A stretch of 64,000 nucleotides of DNA. Source: Euonymus europaeus. Taxonomy: Eukaryota > Streptophyta > Magnoliopsida > Celastrales > Celastraceae. The stretch spans positions 16,201,555 through 16,265,554 of the forward strand of contig OY756963.1 in the NCBI GenBank assembly GCA_963580455.1, read 5' to 3'. Both the position numbers and the translations under genes were made by a program. Shown here in pieces: positions 25,555-36,271 of this stretch (positions are counted from its first letter, which is position 1; each line of letters opens with the position of its first letter). The notes beneath the pieces were generated by a model that saw only the letters and a list, made by a program, of their open reading frames with translations, searched no databases and was not told the origin of the DNA.

Positions 25555-26104
25555 GTTTAACCAATGACCCAATTTCCAATTCTTTATTATGTGAATTGAT
25601 AAATTATAATCCCTCCTATGGAATGTCCAAAATAGCCCTCGCAGTCTTTTTATTATTTTCCCCTCAACTTGATTTCTAAACTAATCCATGATCCATCTAG
25701 TGATCTTGACCTTATTTCACATTATTATTCTCCTCTCGCGCGTGTTTGGCTGAAGATTAGCGTCTTCACATGATTTAATGGCGTAGTTATAATAAATGCG
25801 TGGATCATTGTGTCTCTAATGTATGTCTTGTGGGTACGTACTATATATATATATAATAATAATAAATTAATTAATTAATTAATTATTCGAGATTAATGAT
25901 ACTATTGTATAGTAATCAGTGAAAAAGAAAGAGATAGAGAATTGTATAGTGATGTTTCAACATGTTTTAGTTTGAGCACATGAGAGAATGATATAGGATC
26001 CGATTAATACACATGCAATACCAAGGATCGATGATCTAGATCATACAATATATTTATCACATTTCCACTTTTTATTATGTATTTATGTAATGATATGAGA
26101 ATTA

Positions 26105-26260
26105 GGGAGTAGCCCAGTGGTGAACACTCAGTCCAGATACAGTGATATCTGGGTTCCATTTTCATATAGTGTGCACAGATGGGTATGTGAATTTATTAAT
26201 ATATAAAAAATATCATAGTATAATATTTTATTACATCTACCAAATTAACTTGTGTTTCAA
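26105..26260 (+). mobile_element. SINE-like sequence with RNA polymerase III A and B boxes
   Basis: TAGCCCAGTGG at 26110-26120 fits the tRNA A-box consensus (TRGCNNAGYGG). About 30 bases further, GGGTTCCATTTTC (26151-26163) resembles a B box (GGTTCGANTCC), weakened. A TGTGAATTTATTAATAT-type tail follows. The spacing suits a tRNA-derived SINE. The sequence does not fold as a real tRNA that I can see. Ends are approximate. Confidence 0.4.
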
Positions 26261-26263
26261 AGA

Positions 26264-26600
26264 GTGATCAGGGAACATGAATCGTTTAATTTTCAGTATT
26301 TTTTTTTTACATGACCACAAAATCCGTCTTTAATTAAGTATGTTTTATAATAATCAAGTTATTGAAGCAACCACTAAAATTATGACACCATGCGGAGGGC
26401 TGCAATTGGGTGACACAAATCAAGCCACCTACAGATGGATAGAGATGTCGAGCCGATAGATTAGATGCATGCAACCCCCACCCACTTTAGTGTTTAGCTG
26501 ACTAAAAAAAACAAGAGTCTCTATGAACACCACTTTTGTTGCATCATGGTTCATGCCAGTCCACACCTACCCACAACTCATGCCCACACCTAAAGTCACA

Positions 26601-26604
<4 letters not shown>
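26264..26604. other. AT-rich intergenic DNA, nothing recognised
   Basis: No reading frame, repeat or motif I can support. It ends at the (AT)n run that borders the hairpin element. Confidence 0.4.

Positions 26605-26641
<37 letters not shown>
26605..26641. repeat. (AT)n microsatellite
   Basis: An uninterrupted AT run on the left side of the inverted-repeat element. A second AT run (26965-26991) lies on its right side and holds the insertion site of element 1. Confidence 0.95.
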
Positions 26642-26642
<1 letters not shown>

Positions 26643-26649
26643 CTTATCT

Positions 26650-26964
26650 TTTATAAAGAGCTAAGCTTTTGGAGTGTAAGACATTTTTTAAAAAATTTGA
26701 AAAAGTTATGTTTATATTTGATCGGTTTTACGAATCTAATGATATATTTTTTGTTCAAATGCTACCCGAAAAGTGGATGAAACAAAAAATATAGAACACA
26801 AAACATTTCATCAACTTTTCAGGTAGCATTTTATTTTTGTTTGAAACAAAAAATATATCATTAGATTCGCAAAACCGTTCAAATATAAACATAATTTTTT
26901 CAAGTTTTTTAAAAAATGTCTTGTACCCCCAAAAACTTAGGTCCTTATTTTAGGTTCTTATAAG

Positions 26965-26965
<1 letters not shown>
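26650..26965. mobile_element. Fold-back (long inverted repeat) element, about 300 bp
   Basis: The left arm from CTAAGCTTTTGGAGTGTAAG (26661) through ATCTAATGATATATTTTTTG is nearly the reverse complement of the right arm, which ends at CTTAG (26940). The arms are about 115 bases each with roughly 90 percent pairing by eye, around a loop of about 45 bases. The whole unit sits between two AT runs, as for a MITE inserted at TA sites. The RNA would form one long hairpin. Confidence 0.75.
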
Positions 26966-26991
<26 letters not shown>

Positions 26992-26995
<4 letters not shown>

Positions 26996-27528
26996 GATAT
27001 TTATCCACTCCAATCAGAATAAGACATGTGGCAACAGCTGTCAACAGAAGACACCACCTTTCTCGCTGGGAGATTCTCGGTACCGAGCAATAGTGATGCC
27101 CTTCTCGGCTCCGTACCTTCAGGACAGTAACAAGCTCCAAGTAAAATAGTAATTCCTTCATTTGGCAATGTATTATTCACCACCACTCGAATTTTATTAA
27201 TGGAAACCACCTTCACTATATAAAGGGGTTACCCCACAGGTAAAAGGGATCACTTCTTTTACTACAAAACACTCTTTACACATTTCCCTAGAACACCGAG
27301 CTGTGTTTTTCGGAGAGTCGATCTCTGCTAGCATCTGACTTAAGCATCGGAGCGCCAACGCCAGAGAACACTCTCTGGCGGGCCTCTAGCTTACGTTTGT
27401 TCATTTCTACAGGACAACCTCCACCGAGAAGACTGTCTAGACGAAGAGAAAGATCAGGAAGCCGAGGAAGCCCTTGTTCGAACCTATACTGATACGTTTT
27501 TGTACTTTACAAATTTGAGACATTATCA
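26992..27528 (+). repeat. 5' LTR of element 1 (537 bp)
   Basis: It starts TGAGGATATTTATCC and ends GAGACATTATCA. A TATATAA box at 27217 followed by AAGGGG is the likely promoter. CCACAGGT and repeated CTCTCTGGCG words follow. The 3' copy at 35719 has the same length with no indels. Confidence 0.97.
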
Positions 27529-27531
27529 GAT

Positions 27532-27549
27532 TGGCGCCGTCTGTGGGAA
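27532..27549 (+). promoter_or_regulatory. Primer-binding site of element 1
   Basis: TGGCGCCGTCTGTGGGAA lies three bases (GAT) after the 5' LTR. TGGCGCC-type sites of this sort are common in Tat and Athila elements. I do not assign the tRNA primer. Confidence 0.85.
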
Positions 27550-27573
27550 AGATTTTTCCATAACAAAAAAAAT

Positions 27574-28700
27574 ATGGTTCGAACCAGAGCTTTACAAGGA
27601 GAAGGCCAACAGGCTCCAGCAGCCACTACTAACACCGAGCAACAACCCCAACCACTGGTGCAGGATCAGATTGCCATTTTGTTGCAACAGATGAATGTCT
27701 TCGCACAACGGTTGGACATGATTCAAGAGGCACAGGGCCATCAACCTGTCCAAAACGAGAACATTTCTTAGGGGACGAGAAATGAACATTCTCATTTGGA
27801 CGAGTCAAGAAATCCCGATCTTCGAGGAACCTCAGTGACCACTGCTCGGAGGCCTCAACCCACTCATACTTACGAGGGAGACAGCAAGTTCATCGAGGTG
27901 GTAGTGGACCGAAAAATAGCTGCTTTGCAAGGACGCCATTTTTTGGATACCATGGACTGGGATAGGAACTTAACTCCATTGACAGCTGAGGTGTAACGTG
28001 CTCGGGTACCAGCATGGAAAAGTACAACGGGACGGGAGATCCCCTTGACCATGTTATCGGTTTCCAAACCATGATGGAGTTCCAACGAGCATCTCAGGAA
28101 GCTTGCTGCAAGATCTTCCCAGTCTCTCTTGTCGGTGTAGCAAGACGTTGGTTTAGAGCTCTCCCACAGGGTTCTATCAGTAGCTTTGATGATCTCACCA
28201 ACAGGTTCGTTGCTCATTTCGCGAGCTCAAGACCAGTCAAAAAGACCAATGCTACATTGGTGACTATCCGACAAAAGCCTCATGAGAGCTTAATAGAATT
28301 TGTGACCCGATTCAACAATGATTGTTTAGAGATACCAGACCTCCAACTGATCATAGCCATTATAGCCTTCACGTCTGGAGTTCGTCACACAACATTGAAG
28401 CACTCCCTATCCAAGAAGCACCCAAAGAGCATTCTTGAGTTGCTCTCGAGGGTTGAAAAGTACATTACGGCGGATGAAATCATGGCAAAACCACACATGA
28501 CTGAACAATCTCCTGAAAGGTCCCCTCCGAGAAGAAGAAATGATTCTGGTCGACCAAACGAGAAAACAGTAGAGGGAAAAAGGTCGTCCTCTCGAAAAGA
28601 CGAACGGCCGAAGCAAATGCGATATGATTCTTATACTCCTCTTAACACCTCTTTGAAAAGAGTACTGAATGAGATACAGGATCGCGACATCGTCAAATGA
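27574..28700 (+). pseudogene. gag: gag remnant of element 1
   Basis: The start at 27574 gives MVRTRALQGEGQQ. Stops fall at 27769 and 27994, and the frame changes before the capsid-like core at 28014-28700. That core contains MEKYNGTGDPLDHVIGFQTM, then CCKIFPVSLVGVARRWFRAL and LTNRFVAHFASSRPVKKTNA, the standard Ty3/gypsy gag domain. A basic, Ser/Arg/Pro-rich tail follows. The stop at 28698-28700 sits where tryptophan is expected. It would form the particle shell if intact; here it is broken. Confidence 0.9.
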
Positions 28701-28709
28701 CCTCTAAAG

Positions 28710-29682
28710 ATGAAGTCAACTCCTGGGAGGAAAGAGAGTGATAAGTATTGCAAATTTCATCGGGGTCCCGGACACGACATCGATGAATGTCGTCATCTGA
28801 AGGACGAAATAGAGAATCTAATTCAAAGAGGATACCTCAAAAATTTCACCAGCTCGGCAGGGGACAAACGAGAAAGAGAAGGAAGAAGAGACAATAGATG
28901 AGATGAAAGAGAGGATGATAGGCGACAGGAGACGACAAGACGAGTCTCCTCATCATAGAAACCAAGGAACAACAGACACTATAGGCATGATAGTCGGGGG
29001 ATTAGCCTCGGGAGGAGAAAGCTCATCGGGCAGGAGAGCATATGCTCGGATTGTGCATCAGGTTTTGGAGAAGTCAAAGAAACCGAGAATATAGGAAGAG
29101 AAGATAATATTCTCCGAAAGAGACGGGGATGGTTTACATCAGCCACATGATGATGCCTTAGTCATTGAGGCAGTCATCGCCAATTACACGGTGAAGAAGA
29201 TCATGGTTGACAATGGGAGCGCAGCAGATGTTCTTTTCTACCATGCCTTCAAACAAATGAACCTCCCGAGGGAGAGCCTGAAGAAGTTTTCCTCACCCCT
29301 ATACGGTTTCACGGGAGAGCAAGTCGTCCCTGTCGGGATGATCAATCTACCCATAACCTTAGGGGACTATCCGAGGTCAAAACTATTCATGGTGGAGCTT
29401 CTGGTCGTAGATGTGAAGACCCCTTACAATGCATTGATTAGCCGACCACTACTTCACAAAGCTTGAGCGGTTGTTTCCACCTATTATTTAAAGATGAAAT
29501 TCCCCACTGACCGAGGAGTGGGTGAAGTTCAGGGTGACCAGAAGCTCGCCCGTAAGATGTATGTTACAGACCTAAAAGAGAAGAAAAAGCTGGTCTCAGT
29601 CCTAGAATTGTTGGATGATCACAACAACCAAACCTCGAAGCCCTGCCCCGCCGAACAGCTCATCACCATTTCCGTCGAGTAG
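28710..29682 (+). pseudogene. gag zinc knuckle and aspartic protease remnant of element 1
   Basis: A Tat-type knuckle is visible as CKFHRGPGHDIDECRHLKDE, a C-x2-H-x4-GH-x4-C variant, at about 28749-28808. After stops at 28899 and 29092 the protease active site reads MVDNGSAADVLFYHAF (about 29203-29250), with the family's D-N/T-G triad. NALISRPLLHKA (29431-29466) is the usual C-terminal region, with a TGA where Trp is expected. Protease would cut the polyprotein. Confidence 0.88.
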
Positions 29683-29839
29683 GGGACGAATAAGAGATTG
29701 TACTACGGCTCCGAGCTTGGTCAAGACTTGAGCGAAAGCTTGACGAAGTCTTCTTCGAGAAAACATCAGCACATTCGCATGGAGTGCAGACGAGATGCCT
29801 GGTATCGGCGCTGATGTTATCACCCACCATCTTAGCATA

Positions 29840-30545
29840 AAACCTGGCAGCCGACCAGTAAAATAAAAGAAGAGAAATTTTGCACAAGATAGGCAGGAGG
29901 CCATCAAAACGGAGGTCAACAAGCTTTTGGATGCCAAATTCGTTCGAGAAGTACAATACCCAGAATGGCTCTCTAATGTTGTTATGGTAGCGAAACAGAA
30001 TGGTAAGTGGCGTATGTGTGTCGACTTCACCGACCTCAACAAGGCCTGCCCAAAGGACAACTACCCACTGCCAAAGATAGACCAATTGGTAGACGCAACT
30101 TCGGGAAAGGGTCTCCTCAGTTTCCTTGATGCCTATTCAGGTTTTCACCAGATCCAAATGCATCAAGCTGATGAGGAACACACCTCATTTGTTACTCCTG
30201 AAGGTACGTACTGCTATCAAGTCATGCCTTTTGGATTGAAGAACGCAGGAGCCACCTACCAATGACTCGTTAACAAAATATTCTCCCCAATGCTCGGCAA
30301 GACGGTTAAGAAGTACGTGGATGATATAGTTGTTAAAAGCAAGAAACCCGATGATCACTTGGGCGACTTGCAGGAAGTATTTAATGTCTTGAACAAGTTT
30401 AGCATGAAGCTTAACCCAGAGAAATGTGCGTTTGGCGTTTCATCGGGTAAGTTCCTCGGTTTCCTCATCTCCAAACGAGGAATAGAGGTAAACCCTGAAA
30501 AAGTATTGACAATAATCAATATGCAAGCCCCGAGGAACAAGAAGG
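29840..30545 (+). pseudogene. pol: Reverse transcriptase domain of element 1
   Basis: REVQYPEWLSNVVMVAKQNG and CVDFTDLNKACPKDNYPLPK open the domain (from 29947). FVTPEGTYCYQVMPFGLKNA follows. The catalytic box KYVDDIVVKSKK lies at about 30311-30346, with both aspartates kept. One in-frame stop (30264-30266) replaces a residue that is Arg in relatives (CGA to TGA). GFLISKRGIEVNPEK closes the domain. Apart from the stop, the active site is intact. Confidence 0.93.
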
Positions 30546-31075
30546 AGGTTCAACAGCTCACTGGGAGAACTGCAGCTTTAAGCCGTTTTCTCACCAGATC
30601 AGGAGATCAGTGCAAACATTTCTTTGACGCGCTCAAGCAAACGACCAATTTTAAGTGGACTGAAGATTGTCAAAAAGCTTTTGAGGAATTAAAGTCTTAC
30701 CTTAGCCAGCCTCCTCTACTCACTTCTCCGAAAGAGGGAGAACCGTTATTCCTTTATCTAGCCACTACTGAGCACGCAGTGAGTGTAGTGCTCATAAGCG
30801 AGGATGAGGAGAAAATCTAGAAGCCAATATACTACACCAGTAAAGTCCTCACTGAGACTGAGAAGAGATATACCAGGGCAGAGAAGTTGGCCTTGGCATT
30901 GGTAACTGCGGCTAGGAAGTTGCGACCCTACTTTCAAGCTCATACGATTACATTTTTGACCGACCAACCTCTCAAGAGCATACTCCAGAAACCGGATACG
31001 TCGGGAAGGCTCATTAAATGGTCAATCAAACTTAGCGAGTTTGATATCCACTATGAGCCGAAGAAAGCCATCAAA
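30546..31075 (+). pseudogene. RNase H domain following RT, element 1
   Basis: Text such as DALKQTTNFKWTEDCQKAFE and LFLYLATTEHAVSVVLISED, then AEKLALALVTAARKLRPYFQ and SGRLIKWSIKLSEFDIHYEP, is the RNase H-like segment that follows RT in Ty3/gypsy pol. One stop at 30818-30820 (CAG to TAG) interrupts it. The catalytic acid run normally seen in active RNase H is degenerate here, as expected when a second RNase H follows. Confidence 0.88.
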
Positions 31076-31119
31076 GTTCAAGCCCTAGCAGACTTTATCA
31101 CTGAGTGCCAACATCCCCT

Positions 31120-31560
31120 AGGGGAAGAGGCACTACATGACCTATGGGAGCTCTTTGTCGATGGTTCTTCAAACAAGGATGGCAGTGGAGCAGGAATTCT
31201 GCTTCTCGGGCCGGGGGGCTTGAGTACTGAATACGCTCTCCATTTCCAATTCAAAGTTTCCAACAACGAGGCCGAGTACGAAGCACTCCTAGCTGGGTTA
31301 AAGTTGGCAGTTGAACTAGAGGTTCGCAATCTGGTGGTCAACAGCGACTCTCAGTTCGTCACCGAGCAAATTCGTGGCGAGTACGAAGCGAGAGGCTCCA
31401 ACATGATCAAGTATTTGGAGAAAGCCAAGAAACTAATGAGTGAAATCCCGAACGTTGAAATACGGAGAGTGCCCTGAGAAGAGAATCAGCAAGCTGACGT
31501 GCTAGCTCGACTAGCATCGGCCTCTAAAAAAGACAAGGCCTCGTCTGTACGAATAGAGAT
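31120..31560 (+). pseudogene. Second RNase H domain of element 1 (Tat-type dual RNase H)
   Basis: ELFVDGSSNKDGSGAGILLL opens the domain with the first catalytic Asp. NNEAEYEALLAGLKLAVELE carries the catalytic Glu, and VVNSDSQFVTEQIRGEYEAR carries the second Asp. DVLARLAS past the stop at 31475 holds the last acidic residue. A separate second RNase H between the first RNase H and integrase is a known mark of the Tat lineage. The single stop at 31475-31477 fits CGA to TGA. Confidence 0.9.
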
Positions 31561-31564
31561 ATTG

Positions 31565-32849
31565 CCCAAGCCGAGCATCTTCGTTAGGGCTATCATGGAG
31601 ATTAACACGGAACCGTCTTGGATGGATCATATACAAACCTTCCTCACAGATGGAGTGTTACCTGAGGATAAGAACGAGGCTAGAAATCTCCGAGCAAGGG
31701 CAGCGAGGTATTCAGTCATACAAGGAACGTTGTACAGAAGATCTTTCACGCTCCCTTACCTTAAGTGTCTTGCTCAATGGGAGTCCGAGTATGCTCTCCG
31801 AGAAGTGCATGAAGGAGTTTGTGGCAGCCATGCAAGAGTAAGGACCTTAGCTAACAAGGTCTTGCGCTGTGGTTATTATTGGCCGAACATGAGAAAAGAT
31901 GCCGAGGATTTGGTACGTAAGTGCGACAAGTGCCAGAGACATGCTAATATACCACATCTTCCACCATCCGAGATTACTTTTATCGAGAACCCTTGTCCCT
32001 TTGCTCAATGGGGGCTAGACCTGCTGGGACCCTTCCCTTAAGCAACAACTCAAAGGAAGTTTCTTATAGTGACAGTAGATTACTTCACAAAGTGGGTTGA
32101 AGCCGAGTCTCTCGCAACCATCCCCGACCACAAGGTAAAAGACTTCATCTGGAAAACTGTCATCTGTAGGTATGGCATACCTCGGATCCTTATTACAGAT
32201 AATGGTCGACAGTTTGTAAGTGAGAACATCCGAGAATTTTTTGAAGAGCTGGTCATCAATCTAAGAATCACTGCTGTAGCGCATCCTCAAGCTAATGGTC
32301 AGGTTGAAGTAACCAACTGGATCATCCTTCAGGGACTGAAAACTCTTCTAGACCAAGCCCAAGGGGCTTTGGACCGAGCAACTCCACAGCGTCCTCTGGT
32401 CATACAGGACCACGCCAAGAACGTCGACAGGAGAAACGCCTTTCTCTCTAATGTTTGGATCAGAAGCTGTCATTCCAGTGGAGATCGGGGTCCCCACTCC
32501 CCGGATTGTTAACTTCAATGAGTCAGAAAACAATGACTTGCTACTTAACAATCTGGATCTCTTGGAAGAAGCTCGGGAGACTGCTCGGATCAGGACTGCA
32601 GCTTACAAGCAAAGGACAGCTCGTTACCACAACAAGAGAGTCCAAACAAGGAGATTATCTGAGGGAGATTGGGTACTCAGAAAAGCTGCCGCAGCTGGAA
32701 AGCATCTTGGAAAGCTCGAGGAGACTTGGGAAGGCCCTTTTCGGGTTATCAGGGTCATGCTGGATGGAACCTACAAGTTGGAGAATCCCGAGAAACCAGG
32801 AGAGATGCGTCCTTGGAATGCTGAAAACGTCCGAAGATACTACATTTAA
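31565..32849 (+). pseudogene. Integrase of element 1
   Basis: The zinc-binding HHCC is seen as HEGVCGSHARVRTLAN ... CDKCQRH (about 31807-31942). The catalytic core has [26 protein letters not shown] and HPQANGQVEVTN, so all three D-D-E residues are kept. A stop at 32039 (CAA to TAA) and a frameshift near 32368 break it. The C-terminal segment GDWVLRKAAAAGKHLGKLEE ... TWEGPFRVI, with MRPWNAENVRRYYI at the end, is typical. Integrase would insert the cDNA. Confidence 0.92.
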
Positions 32850-33066
32850 CTTTCTTTTGTCGGCATGTATTTAAGAACCCCTTTTAATTTAACTACTCGT
32901 TCCCTACACGGGTCCTAGGACTTTTCTCATTTCAATGAAAGTAGCTCGTTCCCTTATCAAGATTCTCAGTACACTGCTCTGGTACATTACAGCTTATTTG
33001 ATCTGACTTACAATGGCCGAGCACTGTTCCAAGCTTCTCAAATTACAGTGGACGAGAAAAGACTTG

Positions 33067-33174
33067 GGCATGTTACAATTCAATCTCATTGAGTTACAAC
33101 AACCAAGTGAAAACAAGTTGGGTATGTTACAACTCAATCCCATTGAGTTACAACAGCCAAGTGAAAACAAGTTT
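33067..33174 (+). repeat. 54-bp tandem duplication downstream of element 1 pol
   Basis: Two adjacent 54-base copies begin at 33067 and 33121 (GGCATGTTACAATTCAATCT in the first, GGTATGTTACAACTCAATCC in the second), with a few differences. It lies in the non-coding gap between pol and the antisense gene. Confidence 0.9.
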
Positions 33175-33426
33175 GCTACGACCAAGAAAAGTCTAGGCCA
33201 CAACAACTAAGTAGCTGTGCTCGGATCTATTACAATTTAGAATATTTTAAATTACAATATCTGAGCATAAATGAAGACAGATTAATGACAATCACGAAAG
33301 ACGACAAGAAAAAAACTTCATTGATAATTAAGTCATCTACATAGAAAGCAAGGAAACATTTCTAGAATAAGAGGGGAACGATCTAAAAAATTAACTAGTT
33401 CTCTACATCAACTGGCTCCTCGGTGC

Positions 33427-35485
33427 TCAGGCGCTTCTCGGGCTCCTCGCCATGAGCAAGTTCAAGGGGAGCGTTGTCTTCCGTAGGAGCGAGAGGAACA
33501 TCGGTGTCCATATACACCTCGATGTCGTCCTCGTCGTCCCCATCCTCCTGAAGAAGGCGGAACTACTCGTACGCCTTCTCCTTGACAACGTCCACGTCGT
33601 CCTTCCCGGCGAGGCCAGGACACAACTCGTCCATGATCTCCGAGCTCTGACCCTTGCTAGCAAGGAACCTCCGAGCTTCCTTGACAGCAGCCTGGAATCA
33701 GAAAAAGCCCTATTGCTTAAGGGTGAACTAGAATTCCGTGGAGTCCCTGAACTCCTGAAGACCGGATTGGTGACCACTCTCGAACATCCGGGCCCCTTTT
33801 ACTTCAGTGGCCGACCTTTGCTTCTTCAGCTCCTCCTCGGTCTCCTTCAGCTTGGTAGCCAGAAGAGCCTCAGACTCTTGGGCCTTCTCGAGATCCCTCC
33901 GAGAAAGCTGCAATGCCGTCTCAGTCCGACCTAGGGCCCCTTTGAGCAGGTGGATTTCCTAAGCAGCAGTATTCTTCTCGGCCGCCGAGCTCCAGACATC
34001 GATAGAGAGTTTCCTGAGAAGGGAGGCCAGCTAAAAGCAACAATGAAACAAATTATAAAGGAAAACCGAAGAAGAAGATTGACAAAGCTAGGAAAATTCA
34101 ATACCTTCAAAAACTTCACAGCAGAGGCCTCCATTTTTTCCTCGGTAGACATCTCCTCGGTTCACCGCTGATCTGAGGGGAGAGAGTTTCTCAAGCATTT
34201 CCAAGGCCCCTTGAGAGTTGGCCACCGTGTCGGAAAGACGAATGTTCCACTGGGGAGCGTGAATGTTCAGCCTCCCCAGAGGGGCTAGGTTTCACGCGAA
34301 TTCCCCCAGCTTGAACTTTCTTCCTCTTGCTCTGCTCAGCCTCCCCAGAGGGTCCCCTCTTCTGGTGCAAAGCTACCGCCTTTTTCTACATCTTCAAATA
34401 CTCTACAGTCGAAGACATATCTGAAAAATACAGCAACAAGTTAACAAGCAAATTAAGAGACAAAGCAACTACATGGATAAACGGAGCAAGAGCAAGTCCC
34501 CACCTTGCATTGCTCGCTCGGACCTATGTGCCCTTGCAAAGTCTACAGCTCGGCACACGAGGGGTATGGAAGGTTTGGTGAAAGGTTGTTTGAGGGTCAG
34601 ACACCAATCAAGCTCCTCATGAGAAAGTTGAGGCAAACGCTGAAACTTACTGAATTTGGGGAGTGTCCACGATGTCCTAAAACGAAAAACCTCGATCTCA
34701 CCCAAAGGCATCCGAACAAAAAAATAGCTGGATTTCCAATGATGGTTGGAAGAAGAATACTTAGGAGCCACTAGGCCCTTCTTAAGCTTCAAGTAACATA
34801 ACCCAGGGTTCCTCGGTGCTCGGCATAGTGAAAAGATGTGCTGAAGAACATTCGAAGAAAAAGGAACACGGAGCTCGTCACAATAATGGAGTATTGTGCT
34901 GAGGAACACCCAAGAGTTAGAGGCTAAACAGGTAGGGCAGATATCAAACCGAGAAAAGAAGGAACATATTGTCAGAGTCATAGGAATTTGACACCCATAT
35001 GAAAGAGCAGTAGTGGATATGGAAAACTCCCCGTGCTGGGGATTGAAAGGAGAAAACCCCCTCAGACACCGGCTTGTAGGGAAAGGGAATACCGAACAAT
35101 TTGCGTTGAGCTTCCACCTCAGAGGCGGTAAGGCTACAACTTAGGTTTCTAGGCTCCCTAATAGCATCACCTGCTGCTCGGGCTTCCTGTAGGGGAGTCT
35201 CGAACCCAGGAGGGGCGAAGAAGGGGCGTTCTACTAGGGGAAGCCTAAGATTCATCCTAACAGAGGGGAAGTAGAGGTAGATGGAGTAGAACCTAAATCG
35301 GCATTCTCTAACAAATTACCAACACTACTTGAGGAAGGGGAAGACATTTTCTCGTACCTGATAGCGAAGACGAGGACGAGAAATAAATTACGCTCGGTAG
35401 GGGTGAGTTTGTTTGCTCGGTACTCTCTAAGCTCGGGTCTCTCAAATTTGGCAGCAAGTGGTTTTGAAAGCAACGTCTTCACCAT
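33427..35485 (-). pseudogene. Antisense extra gene of element 1, Transposase_28-like, broken
   Basis: Read on the minus strand from about 35485, several frames carry one protein in pieces. There is an N-terminal part (35255-34944) with RKLFGIPFPYKPVSEGVFSF. A middle part (34981-34469) has LASNSWVFLSTILHYCDELR and SSSNHHWKSSYFFVRMPLGE. A coiled-coil C-terminal part (about 33913-33728) has DLEKAQESEALLATKLKETE. The PxQLxPNxWR-like and SSNKGWKxRFFFV-like patterns are those of the plant family listed as 'putative gypsy type transposon' (Transposase_28, PF04195). Frameshifts near 34950 and 35250 break it. The function of this family is unknown. Element 2 carries a relative in the same place. Confidence 0.75.
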
Positions 35486-35705
35486 TTATAGTGGAAGACC
35501 ACCCTGGTCAACGGACCCGATGAAGAGACCTTCGACATCCCCTCATCTGGACCGTTCAGCCTCTGCTCATCGAAAGACCATTGGATCACCTCAGATCTCA
35601 TCATAACCGTTCAAAGTTTCCTTATCAATGCCACCCTCGGGCGAACCAAATGACAGCTAATACAGGCCTATCATTGGTCGTCTATAGCTACCAATCACAT
35701 GCCTG

Positions 35706-35715
35706 AAGGGGCAAA
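35706..35715 (+). promoter_or_regulatory. Purine-rich tract before the 3' LTR of element 1
   Basis: AAGGGGCAAA ends three bases before the 3' LTR start at 35719 and would prime plus-strand DNA synthesis in a working element. Confidence 0.65.
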
Positions 35716-35718
35716 TGA

Positions 35719-36255
35719 TGAGGATATTTATCCTCTCCAATCAGAATAAGACACATGGCAACAGCTGTCAACAGAAGACACCACCTTTCTCGTTGGGAGA
35801 TTCTCGATACCGAGCAATAGAGATGCCCTTCTCGGCTCCGTACCTTCAGGACAGTAACAAGCTCCCAGTAAAATAGTAATTCCTTCATTTGGCAAGGTAT
35901 TATTCACCACCACTCGAATTTTATTAATGGAAACCACCTTCACTATATAAAGGGGTTACCCCACAGGTAAAAAGGATCACTTCTTTTACTACAAAACACT
36001 CTTTACACATTTCCCTAGAACACCGAGCTGTGTTCTTCGGAGAGTCGATCTCTGCTAGCATCTGACTTAAGCATCGGAGCGCCAATGCCAGAGAACACTC
36101 TCTGGCGGGCCTCTAGCTTACGTTTGTTCATTTCTACAGGACAACCTCCACCGAGAAGACTGTCTAGACAAAGAGAAAGATCAGGAAGCCGAGGAATCCC
36201 TTGTTCGGGCCTATACTGATATGTTTTTGTACTTTACAAATTTGAGACGTTATCA
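35719..36255 (+). repeat. 3' LTR of element 1 (537 bp)
   Basis: It is the same length as the 5' LTR, with about 17 substitutions and no gaps. A TATATAA box is at 35944. It ends GAGACGTTATCA and is followed by the target copy ATATA. Confidence 0.97.
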
Positions 36256-36271
36256 ATATATATACATATAA

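Larger units (their letters stand above)
26992..36255 (+). mobile_element. Element 1: complete Tat-type Ty3/gypsy LTR retrotransposon, 9264 bp, decayed body
   Basis: It has 537-bp LTRs on both sides and a 5-bp target duplication ATATA (26987-26991 and 36256-36260). The primer-binding site is at 27532 and a purine-rich tract ends just before 35719. The gene order is gag, protease, reverse transcriptase, RNase H, second RNase H, integrase, then an antisense extra gene. The order RT-RH-second RH-INT and the antisense gene mark the Tat branch (Retand/Ogre relatives). The body has many stops and several frameshifts, while the LTRs differ at only about 17 of 537 sites by hand count. Confidence 0.95.

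Noticed and set aside
26110..26165. A true tRNA gene
   Set aside because: Boxes are present but no cloverleaf with acceptor and anticodon stems could be drawn, so SINE-like is the better reading.
27001..27216. Minus-strand frames repeated at 27001-27216 and 35728-35943
   Set aside because: They are the same sequence in the two LTRs of element 1. Being present twice comes from LTR duplication, not from coding constraint.
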